Assembly (NCBI GenBank): GCA_950295325.1
Contig: OX485806.1
Coordinates: 36,706,001-36,770,000, forward strand
Direction of reading: 5' to 3'
DNA from: Polytrichum commune
Taxonomy: Eukaryota > Streptophyta > Polytrichopsida > Polytrichales > Polytrichaceae
Length of the DNA stretch: 64,000 nt
Shown here: piece by piece, positions 46,714 to 58,600 of the stretch
Layout: every line of letters begins with the position of its first letter
Numbering within the stretch: position 1 is the stretch's first letter
Translations under genes and position numbers: made by a program
The notes under the pieces: model-generated
Database searches by the model: none
What the model saw: the letters and a program-made list of their open reading frames with translations, nothing else
What the model was told of the DNA's origin: nothing

Positions 46714-47343
46714 AATTTCTCTCTCGGTGATCTCAACCAAAAGGGGTTCTAAGCAGACTTAAAAGTTGACCTATATTCTTTACTCTCTCCAACAGTTCAG
46801 GTGTGGCTGCGACATCTCTTGTTAGCTGCGAGAAAGGGACCAAGAGGATCAAGAGGTAGCTGAAGCGTAGAACATGGTAGATTGGGTTGAAACAACAAGC
46901 AAGCAACCTTGCTGGCTGGGTTCGTTTCACTCCTCAGACTTAGAAGCGGTGACTGTGTCAGAGATTGCAGACAGTTTGCAATCGAGGATTTGCAAGCTGG
47001 CAGTGGCGCAGAAATGACATGAGCATCAATTTCTCTCTCGGTGATCTCAACCAAAGGGGTTCTAAGTAGACCTAAAAGTTGCCCTCCAATGTTTACTCTC
47101 TCCAACAGTTCAGGTGTGGCTGCGACATCTCTCGTTAGCTGCGAGAAAGGGACCAAGAGGATCAAGAGGTAGCTGAAGCGTAGAACGTGGTAGATTGGGT
47201 TGAAACAACAAGCAAGCAACCTTGCTGACTGGGTTCGTTTCACACCTCAGACTTACAAGTGATGACTGTGACAAAGATTGCAGACAGTTTGCAATCGAGG
47301 ATTTGCAATCGAGGATTTGCAAGCTGGCAGTGGTGCAGAAATG
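46714..47343. repeat. Tandem duplication, two ~314-bp units
   Basis: Starting at AATTTCTCTCTCGGTGATCTC (46714 and 47028), the two units are nearly identical through GTGTGGCTGCGACATCTC, GCGAGAAAGGGACCAAGAGG and CGAGGATTTGCAAGCTGGCAG. The second has an extra copy of a 15-bp CAATCGAGGATTTG string. Minus-strand frames of 148 and 171 codons cross the units but match no known family. It is a recent local duplication of an unknown sequence. Confidence 0.85.
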
Positions 47344-48105
47344 CTGTAAAGGCTTGGCGGAGGTTGCAAGAACTTGTACAGACAAAGAGGTGGTAGGTCC
47401 AACTAAGAAACTGAGGCATTTAAAGGGAGGACGATATCCTACCCCCGACGAGCCTGTCGGGGAGGTAGATTCGGGCAGGGCAGCTGCCCCACAAAGAAAT
47501 CGGGATTTTCTGGACCCGCCCAAAAACTTCTGCCCGTCCCGTCCGACTTTCAAAAAAATCATAGCCCTTACATTTTTGAAGGCCACTTCTCCACAAATCC
47601 CATATTGAGTGCATTTCATCTCCAAGGTTCAAAATCCAATATATATGTTCACTTCCATTGATTAAGTAAGCAATTGATTGGGATTTCATTTTTGAAGTGA
47701 AACCGACAATCAAGCATGTAATTAACTTGGAAATAAAAAATATTACAAAACCCTCATTAACACTAAGGTTATAAATTTGTGACTTACCATTGAAAGGGTC
47801 TTTGTCATTCTAAAGTGGAACTAAAATTAGGATTAATAAAAAGTTAGTATGTTTATTTTAAAATATTTTAGTTGATACCTTCTACTTTCACAAAGTATTC
47901 ATACACACCAAACTAATTAAGTGTGATTATGTGTAATTAAGTCTAAATAACCATATTAGAAGGTAATTTTGCGCAAGGTCTAGGTTTCTACAAGTATTCA
48001 TAGACATTTGAACTAATTGAGCTTGATTAAGTGAAAGTAAGTGCATTCAGCTCAATTAAGCGTTATAAAGCCTAAACAAGTATAATTAAGCACATCATTC
48101 CTCAT
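47344..48105. other. Short GC-rich patch then AT-rich spacer
   Basis: 47420-47560 is GC-rich (ACCCCCGACGAGCC, GGGCAGGGCAGCTGCCCC) and may belong with the duplicated sequence to its left. From 47600 the sequence is AT-rich with no gene signal. Confidence 0.4.
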
Positions 48106-48277
48106 ATCGAATATCCTAGTGTTTCCAAGTCCAACTGATTACATGGTGAAATTTGAAGTATGTTCTATAGATTCCTCTTAAATGATTGGTAAATTTTATT
48201 AAGTCATGGACTTCAACTAGTTACTTCTCAAACTCAATTCGTTAATCTATAACTAGCGATTAGTTCTCCCCGTTTCT
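48106..48277 (+). repeat. Interspersed repeat R1, copy 5
   Basis: CCTAGTGTTTCCAAGTCCAAC, TTACATGGTGAAATTTG, GTCATGGACTTCAACTAG, CTCAAACTCAATTCG and CTATAACTAGCGATTAG follow the R1 order. Same strand as the other copies but about 26 kb from copy 4. Confidence 0.7.
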
Positions 48278-48438
48278 TGAGTGCAATGGTGCCATCGAGT
48301 AAGTCATTGTTAAAAATTATTAATCGTATGCCACATTAATTATTAAATAGCACCACTTCAGCCATTCATAATAACAGTGTAAGAAGGATGCAAGAACAGT
48401 TTTAAAAGAGCACCAACTTTGACCAATCACAATGGCTA

Positions 48439-50021
48439 CAATCTAACCTTGATAATGTCACCCTTGTTATAGAACACCTTGATATTGTCACCTAAAAGTT
48501 TGAAACCGATTTTCATATTGTAAAACTCCCTCGCTATTATCCCTATCACCCTCGGTAATGTCACTATTTTTTTCCAAAATCCGTAGTGTAAATGTGATAA
48601 TATACCAAGTATGGATGGATTGTATGTGATGGTTGGATGGACATATTGTAGTAGCCGAAAGGGTCATGCGCCGCCCCTGTGATAAATGCAATGCTATTCT
48701 TGGAACTTGATTGTGCACTAATATCTCAAGGAAGAAGCGATTAAAGCTTGTTTTCATTCACAAATCAGCGCGTCCCAAATGCTTTCCTCGGAATTTTGAT
48801 CCAAATAGTACAATACACTATTATTCTAACAATTTAGCCTGGATGAATGGTGATGTTTTTACACATTGGGTGAAGAGTGAGAATCGAAGAATGGCATTGA
48901 AAGACAGAAAGATTTGCATTATTATGGATAATGCAGGAAGCCATGATATTCATGGTGTCGTCAAGAAAGTTGTAGATGGGTTTAATGCTTTTGTACTCTA
49001 CCATATCACTATCTTGTTCCTTCCACCAAATGTGACTTCAGTTGTTCAGCCTTTGGATCAAGGAGTGATTGCAGCATTCAAAATGTGCTATAAACGCAAG
49101 CTTGTTGCCTAGACTTTGCAACAAATTGATAACAACTCAAATGAAGGTTTGGGGAAACTGAATGTTGATCTATTTCAAGCTATGCTATGGTGTGTGGCGG
49201 CATGGCATGAATTAGATGATCAAACCATTAGAAATTGTTGGAGAAAGTCCGCCATATTGCCTACAGAGTGGAATGCAGATATCAACAATTTTGATGAACA
49301 TATGAAGTCCAAAATGGAGGAAGCAACTTTGGAATTGGGCAATCTCATCGCCACATTGAATTTGGGTTTGGATGTCGAAGGCAAGCCTGTAGAAAAGCTT
49401 TGTCCTTTGGAGTACATAAACATGGAAGGTGAAGATGATTTTGAGATGGAATATTCTACTGAGGAGCTTGTGCAATTAGTACAAGATGGCGAACATGTTC
49501 TTGATTCCATGGAAGTAGACCCATTGATTGCTAATAGCAGTGATGATGAGTCTAAAGTAGTGAAGCTAAGCGAAGCACAAAAATATGCTAAAGATGTTTT
49601 GAATTTTATGGCTAGCCAAGGTTCTCAGATTTTCAACACTCTGGAGTTGTTAGGAATGGAAAAAATCCATGACAAACTCATTAGAATTGGTGTTGCACAT
49701 TTAACATCAACAAAACAATGTGACATTAGAAGCTTCTTTGTCTCTAGTGAGAGGTCTTTACTTGTTCTCAATGACACATTATGATGTGCTCTTATTGTTA
49801 TTCACAATTTTGAATTAGATTTTACATTCAAAAACATTGAAGTTTCGTATTTTTTATTTTCTTTTTTACATTGTAATTTTATTTTGATTTTCTACCTATT
49901 TTTTTGATAATATCACATTATGCACAAATCTTCAAAATGTGACATTATCAAATATGTCACACCTTGTTTATATCACTCTTTTTGGTTAAACGGATGGTGT
50001 GACATTATCAAGGTTAGACTG
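48439..50021 (+). mobile_element. Deleted pogo/Tigger-like DNA transposon, 1583 bp
   Basis: Terminal inverted repeats CAATCTAACCTTGATAATGT (left) and CAGTCTAACCTTGATAATGT (complement of the right end) are flanked by TA (48437-48438 and 50022-50023), the habit of Tc1/mariner/pogo elements. GATAATGTCAC and GACATTATCA subterminal motifs recur at both sides. The interior holds the C-terminal half of a pogo-type transposase but not the N-terminal DNA-binding half, so it is an internally or 5'-deleted, non-autonomous copy. Confidence 0.9.
48711..49784 (+). pseudogene. Tigger/pogo transposase (DDE_1) remnant
   Basis: Two frames in the same phase are separated by one stop (TAG at 49110-49112). They carry the DDE catalytic core features IIMDNAGSH (second acidic residue) and FLPPNVTSVVQPLDQGVIAA (third acidic residue). 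After it come the helical C-terminal region with WRKSAILP, then an acidic tail. The CENP-B/HTH N-terminal half and the first catalytic Asp were not found, so the protein is broken. Family assignment is confident; activity is not expected. Confidence 0.9.
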
Positions 50022-50023
50022 TA

Positions 50024-50689
50024 TTTAGGAATCAATTGACTCAACCAGGTGGTCAAAGAAGTGATTTACAAAAGGGGACGACACCTTCAATTAATAAAAG
50101 ATCTTCACCTGCAATAAGGTTGATTTTTTTGTGGTGATTCTCACTTGGCAGTCCAACACCAATAAACCCCCTAGTGGAGAGTAAAATGCTCTTTCCTCAA
50201 GACGACTATGCAAATCTTTTTAGGTTGCATATGGATTAACATAATCCACTATTCCTTACCAAAGAAAGAATGGCGAAATCACAGTTCAGAGTGCTAAATT
50301 TCAAGATGTTCAAAATGAGCAAAATGGTCTTCGGAAACCCTGTCGCTCCAAAATTCTAAACCACAGTGAATATTGTCCAACTCCCTGGACTTCCAAAATT
50401 TCGTAGGCTTCAGCTACCATTGAATCCAAACCACATGCATAACCGCGAAAGAATGCAAGATTCTTGAAATTTCATGTGTAGGGATTGTAAGATGCTTGAA
50501 ATTTTTGTTGCTCACTGAGTTCAGAATTAGGGTTCGTCCATTTTGGCGTTGGCCCGGTTGGTCTTCTGTCTCAAAAAAAAAACAAAAAAAGGATTAGGGT
50601 TCTTAGATCAATTACAGATTTTGCCGAAAATTATTCGGTTGAAGTTCAAACGAGATTCAGGAACTTTACTATCATTCTAACCAATGACG
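50024..50689. other. Spacer between two transposon-related remnants
   Basis: AT-rich sequence with an A-run near 50571-50590. No gene signal. Confidence 0.4.
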
Positions 50690-51850
50690 ATCCTTGTACA
50701 CATTACTTATCGTCACAATCCACAGTACAATCCTGGCATTAGTGGTTCTCTGAAAATCATCAAAGAATATCCTTACTTATCTGAGTGATGATAGAACACA
50801 TGACAAGCTATTTATTCAGGATGCCTTCGAGCTTCACCATTCTCATCTGTAACGACTAGGTGTATACTCTTTGGAGCACTGGGTATTTTCAGATGGTTGC
50901 GCCGCTCAATTTGAAGGAGCGAGATGTTGGTACCATGTGGCAAGATACCCGAAGTACACAATCTCACCACATCAACCAGAAGGGTGTAGGATGGTTAGGA
51001 GTTTGTTGGGATCCGGGCACGGGAAGGGCAAACATGACGGAGCAGGGGCCATTGCAAAACAAGCATTACGAAAAGAGCAACGCAAATTTGATGGTATACC
51101 ACTTCGGAATGCCGAAGAATCTGCCGCATATTTGAGGATGATTTTCACTAAAGAACAGTTGAGCCTCCTAAATGTGCGTGAAATGTGCAACGAGTGATTT
51201 GGGAAGTTGAAGAGGATGCTGTCGATCGCAGCCAGCCTTACGGATGTGTAACCATCGAATGTTCTAGGAAAATACATTCTATTTCATCTTTGAGTCACAT
51301 AGACTATGAGTTGTTAATGATGCGGGAAGTGTCATGCTTCTGTCCAACTTGTATGGATGGTGGAGAGGAGGATGATTGCGACAATTATTCTCATGTAAAT
51401 CCCTGGAAAACTCTAAGGCTAGTTCCTACAGAGAGGTCCCAAGCCCGGGCTTTACATCAGTTTGTCATGCTTTGACACTATGGCATCTACAGATGGACAA
51501 TCTTGAGCTGATGGGATAGAACAAGGAGATAATTTTTCTGTCATATGTGATGATGATACATCTTCAGAAAAGTGCTGGATTTTCATGTGTGACAAGCCAT
51601 TTGTTCACCTGCCAAGAAGACTCCTATGACAGATGGGTCTACGAGATCAAGGCTGGAGAATGGTTACTGAGGGGCGCATGGTCTCATAAAAGGCAAAGAA
51701 ACTCCAGGACACATGTCCTCTTGTATAAGCAACCTCCAGCATTTTGTTATTCGCACCTTGTCCTATGTACAAAATTTGTGATGACTATATATAACTTAGT
51801 CACAAGTGTAAAGGATCTATTTCAACATCTACACTTAGCTGAGAAATAGA
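50690..51850 (+). pseudogene. Frameshifted remnant, SDG/HGKG-DGAGA protein family
   Basis: Plus-strand pieces in shifting frames line up as one decayed protein. First is HITYRHNPQYNPGISGSLK (about 50700), then EHWVFSDGCAAQFEGARCWY, GSGHGKGKHDGAGAIAKQAL (50871-51197), then WEVEEDAVDRSQPYGCVTIE, SRKIHS and CFCPTCMDG..DDC (51185-51475), then KCWIFMCDKPF and YSHLVLCTKF (to 51850). Stops and at least two frame changes interrupt it; one lies at 51180-51200. Similar SDG...QFK plus HGKG.DG.G..VKR strings are known to me from many uncharacterised eukaryotic proteins that look transposon-derived. The Cys pairs suggest a zinc site. Function unknown. Confidence 0.6.
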
Positions 51851-54800
51851 GAAGATGATCATGCAGGCTATATGTGATAGGGAACTCCTTGAATCTGGCC
51901 AACGTTGAAGTTGATAGATCATAGCACGGCTAGTTTTAGTGGAGAATTTCTAGATGTAGGGTTACATGCCTGTGACCTAAAGTGCTATTACCTGAATGAG
52001 CTGTAATCTATTAAACTGACCACTATGAACTAGTCACGTATGTTGATCGATCTGATTTCATTTCTAGAGTCCGGTAATCTTCCCCTACACGTTAAGTCAG
52101 CGTGATAATTGATTAATGACAAGAAGTCCTATGTTTTGGATTTGTATCTTAAGAAAGCTTCTTGTTATACTTGGTCACGTACTACATGAGCAGTGTGATG
52201 ATTTGTTATTTGCTTTGCTCATGGGAGGATTGATCTCGAGCATTGTCAGTCATTGCATCACAGGTGCGTCACTGCTGAAGTTTTGTATGAGGGGGGTGTG
52301 GGACACGTGATTTGAGGATTTGGCGATACATGCATTGTTCCAGTTGACTGAAGGTTGATGACCATTTATAATCACAAATCTCAATGTTTTCACGAGAAAC
52401 TTGCAGGAAATTTGGTTGATCCAAATACAGGTACTAATTTACATTGGTGGAAGATTACAAGGAGAATTGGCTTGAGCTGATCAAATTGTCATAGTGTTTC
52501 TTGAGATGTAATCAAATTTTCAAAATGTCTCTTGACATGTGATCGGACTGTCGAAATGTCTTGAGATGTGATCAGACTGTGTACTTTCTTAAAATTGATA
52601 TAGTAGAATATCATAAAGAGTCACTCACTCACTCACTTCCTCACTCACAAGATAATGTTATAAAATCTCATAGTGGGCCACTTACTCATTTACTCGCTCA
52701 ATCATAATATTATAGGTTTGCAGATTGTTCAAGACAAGTAAGAAAGCTTCTGCAAAACATCTTGCATTTCAATGTAAATGCAGCGTCCTATTATTCCCTA
52801 CAACAGAGATGATCACTTTGATCTACTTATGCAACAAGACATTATCATTCACAAGGCAAGCATGGCATTGCAGATTATCACCGAATGGAGAATAAGAAGT
52901 CGTTTGAAATGTAAGCATATAAATTGGTGAACTTTTATTACATAATTTGAACATGTGCCCAACACTGTACTGATGCACCTACCGGACTCTTGGACAAAAG
53001 AATCATGACACAACTACCTAACAGCTACCGAAACACACTTAGAGCTAAGGGACCGAGCTGCACATGCTGCATCAACATTTCCACATGTTGCACCAACCTA
53101 TTCAACAAGTTCTGCTCACATTCATCAACTCTTCTTGTATGCACGAGTGGTAACATTCTTGGTTGTTGTAGGACTTTTCTCTGATGGAGCATCAGTCTCC
53201 CTGGGCCTGCAGATCTTCTTTTTGCCTACCCTCGGATTGATACATGTTGGACGTTGCACTCAAGCTTAAGCAAGTGGTGTGCCTTGGTTCAGGATGAACA
53301 ACCAGTCCGGCTTCGATTGATAAGAGCATGCAATGAACTTCTGGGCTGCTAAGCCAACCGGATTCAATTCTGGTTGTGATCCTGGAAGAGGGAATTGTGA
53401 CTTAGGTGACAAGGGAAGACACAACTCACTATGGGAGAAGCTTGAGAGTTGATCTCAACATAGGTTGAGAGTTGCATCTCATATTTGAACATTTGAGTAT
53501 ATTTGAGAGTTGGATTGCTCTCATGGAGATTTGTAATCCGACTTGCGTCCACGGTGATGCAATTTGTAGATTGCAAACTGCATAGTAGTGAAACAACATG
53601 TCCAGACAAGGTATGTAGGGATTGTGTAGTTTGGAAGAAGCTAGCTTGCATTTATAATTGTTCAAGCTTTTCATTACCACCATAGTGTTGCAATCATATC
53701 CTTCTACAAAATCTACAGTAGCCTGATCCTAGTACTCCTCAGTTGATAAACCATGTTGTTAAGCGTGGCTTCACCCAAAACCCTAGCTCATAATCACCAA
53801 AAAGAAAGTTGTTTCATAGTTGAAATAAATGCAATGCCGCTATTGAAGCACAATGGATGTTGTGCATATGCCACACATCCTCCAGAATATCCATAGGAAA
53901 TTCCTCCAATGAAGGTGCACCTACGGGGATGGTGGAGGCCAAAGATAGAATATTGTGGGCATTGAGAAGAATCTTGAGTAATGCCGAGACAATTGGGAGG
54001 AATTCCGCAGGATCGTTGAATCCTTTCATAATTGCACCATCAAATTTCACAAATAAATGTGGATTTCCCAAAACCTAAATTTTGGAAGATGAGGGGTTTC
54101 ACCTTCCTCCTCCTCCCAGTCTTGGACTTTACACGATCTAGGAAACTTCGTGTTATGTAAGGAAAAAATCCCCAGCAATAAGAATTTCAGAGTCATGCAT
54201 TTCATAAGTATGGGATGCTACATGACGTTGAATTTGCTATTCCAACCTTAAGACCTTGTAGAGAGCACGCAGCAGCTTTTCCATCCTTAAACCTTGAAAC
54301 CAAATCCAAAACCTTGTTTCCAACCTCCAAACTACCATTCCAGGACACTTCGCATCATTCATGGACAAAATCTCTAGCTATAAGAATTTCTCAATGATGC
54401 AATTTCAAAACATAAGATTGCTACAGAAAGCTCACTTCGTTGCTGCAACCGAAAAACGACACGGAGAGCATGCTTATTGTTGTTCCAACCTCAAACCTCA
54501 AGAGCTGATTTTTAAACCCTACATCCGACCTGTATACATCCGATCCAGAACAATTAGCATCACATTCGGAAGAGTTTGCAAAGGCTATGTACTCCGAAAT
54601 GCGTAATTCACCTCTCATTTGGAGCATTGACCCACAAAGGCGTAGTACTTTGAAATGCGTGGCTCGTCTCTCAGCTAGAGCAGTGACTTGTAGATGCGAT
54701 CCTATAAGTTGGAGCGGCTCAAACAAGGTGAAAATTCCATAGTTTGTGTTGCCTAAACCTTTTAAAAACGTTTGCCATTGCTGGAGGTGAAGTGATTTGG

Positions 54801-55087
54801 GTTCATAATTCTATTGGCCTATGAAAATCATGCACACTTGAATGGGAATTGAGCAGACCGTTATGAGCCTTCGACAAGCCCGGGAGCCAGGATCGACCCT
54901 CCCTTCAGTTTTACCGGTAGAGTTTAGAAGGTTGTTGGGTCGCAAAGTTAAGATGGTCCCGGGTATTAGTCCCCAACTACCACCTTTTGCCGAACAAGGT
55001 GATGGACCCTAATACCCGAGTCCCGGTTATAACAGTGGGTTTTAGCCTAAGCACCAAGTCTTTGGTAACGTTAGGTGGGGAGGTGTC
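51851..55087. other. Intergenic, no gene recognised
   Basis: Contains a (TCAC)n-like run at 52620-52650 and ORFs of at most 101 codons, several overlapping on opposite strands (53360-53690, 53810-54080). No domain was recognised. Around 54957-55030 an inverted pair CCCGGGTATTAG...CTAATACCCGAG suggests a foldback, possibly part of the retrotransposon debris to the right. Confidence 0.4.
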
Positions 55088-55618
55088 AACCCTAAACCCC
55101 CACCCTTGAGCGTCGTAATCCGGGTGAGAGCCCAAGGCTCACATGTACTTAATCAACCTCACCTCATGATCGAACTTGGCCCCAATGCCTCGACAATATT
55201 AATGCCACACCCACAGTTTATTCCAAAGGAAATAAGGTTACAAGCATTTAGAAATGTTTTTCTTCCTTGTGAGCCTTGCTCAACCCCCTCACTCCTTAAT
55301 TCTTCCACACATTGCACTTAAAACCACACCCCCAACCCAATGCACTATCCTAAAAGTGATTCAACCAACGATGAATTCAACTGTTGGCTCGGTCACCCCT
55401 TCCGCTACTAACCCACTAATTAATTCACATTAACCCCTACCACCTACTATCACAATTCCCCTAATCACACAACCTCATCCCAACTGCCCTGGAGTTCCAA
55501 TGTTCCTGCTCGACGTCCCTTTACCGTCCCCTTCATATTGCAGTTGCCCCCTCCCGGTGGCTGTTGCATTTTGGTGATCCAACAGATTGCTACAGGTCCT
55601 CCCACCCCATGGTCACAG
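55088..55618 (-). mobile_element. Inverted LTR fragment (3' part)
   Basis: The complement of this block matches the end of the plus-strand LTR at 59150-59352: shared CATTTCTAAATGC, GTACATGTGAG, GGCTCTCACCCGGA, TGGGGGTTTAGGGTTGACA. It stops exactly where the next LTR starts (55618/55619), so it appears to be an oppositely oriented LTR cut by that insertion or by rearrangement. Confidence 0.6.
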
Positions 55619-58600
55619 TGTGAGCCAAATTTTTGGTCTTTTAAAAGTTTCACTATAGGCTTATAGCTCTAGAAAGGATGAAGTCATCCAACCGGATGAA
55701 CATAGTTAAACAATAGGCCAGTAGGAAGTTACAACTATTTTCACGGCCTTAGGGGCCTTAGCTAGCGGTTACAGAAACTATCGTCTTCCTCGCCACCGTA
55801 AGAGGGTTGGCGAAGAGGGGGAAGACAAACATTTCCTTAGAAGCTTTTGAGCGAATCGTATAACCATTGACTTGTCTCCCTCCGCACCGCAATCGGGCGA
55901 GGTCTATAGTTTAACCATTTTCTTAAACAACATCGCAGTGATTGCGGGTTGTCATTTTCTGTGGAAGTTCATTGTTGTTGTGAAATGGAAATTGTTGGAT
56001 GACTGCGAGTGAATTGGCTTAAGCTCTGACGTTAGAGAGAGGATGTTTGATGTGTCACTATAATCTGGAGTGTAATTCTTGTTGAGTGCAAGTGCAATTG
56101 ATTATGTATGAGATTGCGAGCGTAACTCTGTAAGTAGAGTAATCTGATATGTAAGTGGAATTGAGAGAATTTCAAAGAGGAAGAGAGTTTCATGAATGAT
56201 AATCGAAAGTGAAAGAGTATGTGCTGTTGAATTATTGAGGGTAAGTTGAGATTGAGATGGAGTAAGGAAAATGAACAGTGAGCGAGTAATTGTGAGTTTC
56301 GAGCATATATAGTTGAATTACCTGGAGATAAGAGTCAGAGAGGGATAATGTCGAAGAGATAACTATCGTCCGTGAGAGGAATATAGTTGTCCAAACCATA
56401 AACAATCGTCTCAGAATTCTACGAGGAAGAGGTTCAGTAGAACTATGAGCAAAGCAGAGTCTCTGCCATGTAGAGAGAGAGAGAAAGGGATATCGAGTAA
56501 ACCATAATCAGGTAGCTTTGCGAGAGAGGCGTACCAGAGATAGACAGAGTGTGGCCGAGAGAGTTGAACTATCGTCAGGTTAAGCCTGAAGGCCAAGTGT
56601 CAGCCGAGCGCTAACTGGAATATAGTGTAACTATTGGCTATGGTGGTATTCTCTGTAGGCTGAGAGGAAGCCGAGAGGCCAAGAGGCAGGCCATTGTGTG
56701 GAATGATTATTGTTAACCTGAGGGAGGAAGGAAGAGATGAAATGAATATAGTTCAGCCGTAAGAGAAAATAGTTGAAATCTAAACTTAGGCTGATAGGTT
56801 ATAATTGGGAAGAATGGAATTTAAGAGAGAATCTCTATCAACTGAAGTGATGAGAATTCACTTCTGATCAGTTGATAGAAGGAAAGAGAGAAGTTTGTAG
56901 AAAGAATTGAATGTAAGCAAAGAATAATTAACTTTGGATTATAATGAAGACCTAGGCATAAGTTAACCTAATTTCAATTGGATTGTAAGAGGGATTGAAT
57001 TAACTTTGGTTCATAAATGTTATCTAGGCATAAGTTAATCTCATCTTAATCAAATTTATAATCGATAACTAGTCAAGAGGAGAGATCTTTGAGTATGGAA
57101 TGCGATTTAATCCTTTCAACTATTGTCTTGTGTGTTACCCTGGTTGTTGTTTTTGCAGGTTGTGCAGGGCGACCAAGACTATAGCTTGGCGGATAATGGT
57201 TAATTGCATAAGTTGTGAGTAGAGATTAAATCCGAAGATAAGGAATAAACAATTGCTTTGTATTGGAATTAACATTGACCAAGTAATGAAGAAGTTGTTT
57301 TGAATTGAAGATGCATTGGCCAATGGTTACCAAAGACAATTGTGTTACTCAAAGACTATTGTTCTCGAAAGACTATTGTTCTACAAAATCTCATGACGAG
57401 ATGGTTACTACTGAGACTAACACACATACCCTACCGAATGAGATGCAGTGAGAGGAAATCAAGAAAGAGAAAGAGAGTGAAAGACATACCAGTCATGTTC
57501 TAGAGTGAATATAGCAAACCTTTGGTCTAATTAATGAACTATGGAGTGACAAATGCCTGTAATAGACACCAGTTAAGTCTTCCTTGAGAGTCTGTACCCT
57601 GGGTTTTTGGGTTATTTAAGTGAGAGCAAAAACCCTCTCCACATATTGAGTTGAACCTTGGAAATTTAGAAGTTTTAGAGTTTGCAAGTGTTTTAAGTTA
57701 GGTAGGGGTTACTAGAATAGGAAAGCTTCTTATTTGGGTTGAATTAGTTTAGGTGGTAAGAGCTAGGCATTATTAAGCTAAAGAAAAACTAAAAACAACT
57801 AGGAGTAAAGCAATTTAGGGGCCAAGCCCTCTAGGGGCCAAGCTTCGAATCAAGCCAGTTAGGGTGTCAGGACAAGGAAGTTAATTAGGAAATGGAGGGA
57901 CTGGAGCGAGGAGGAAAAAGGCAGGAGAGACTTTCGGAATGGCAAGGTGGCTGCTGGAGAGGTGGAGCTCTCCCGAAGGGGGTCCAGGGGAGTTGGACGA
58001 TTCGGGCTCACTCTCTGTGCCAAGACAGTAAGGGGTTTTGGTACTTTGGCAGGAGGGCGAAGATTTGCCGGATGTGTGAGTTTTTGCCGGGTTTACGCTC
58101 TGTTTGCTTAACCAACTATCGGAAGGTGAGTGCTGGGAATGGGCAACCAGGGTTTAAAGTAATGCGGTAGCTCTGGGTGTTTTCAAGCGCGAATGGAAGA
58201 TGCTGGATTCGACGAGTAGCCAATAGCTGGGCATTGCGGAGAAGGGATGATTGGCTGAGTAGGGTGTGCACCGCAAGCAAGTCGCAGGAGCGACCAGCGA
58301 CCAGGGGAAGCAAGGCGCAACCTTCACACTAAATGGATTCAGGTGGTGCGGTGATTGGGCGGTCGGGAGCGAGAATATGGCAGCTCATGGCCACGGAGGG
58401 CCGCAAGTGATTGCTCCAGTGTGAAGACACTCGACAGCTCATGAAATTCCGCACTGATTTGAGGCTACAGTTGTGCAATTGTTCCAGGAGTCTCTCTGGT
58501 AATGAGCCCATGAAGGAGGTCGAGATTTCGGAGGGAATCAGCTGGTGTCATCAGAGTACTAGACCTTGTCGTTCACCCAAGGGGGGGTGGCATTCGGAAT

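Noticed and set aside
33180-57642. Copies A and B as the two LTRs of one 24-kb retrotransposon
   Set aside because: Copy A has its own perfect CCGAT duplication and is flanked by LINE on both sides, so it is an independent solo LTR.
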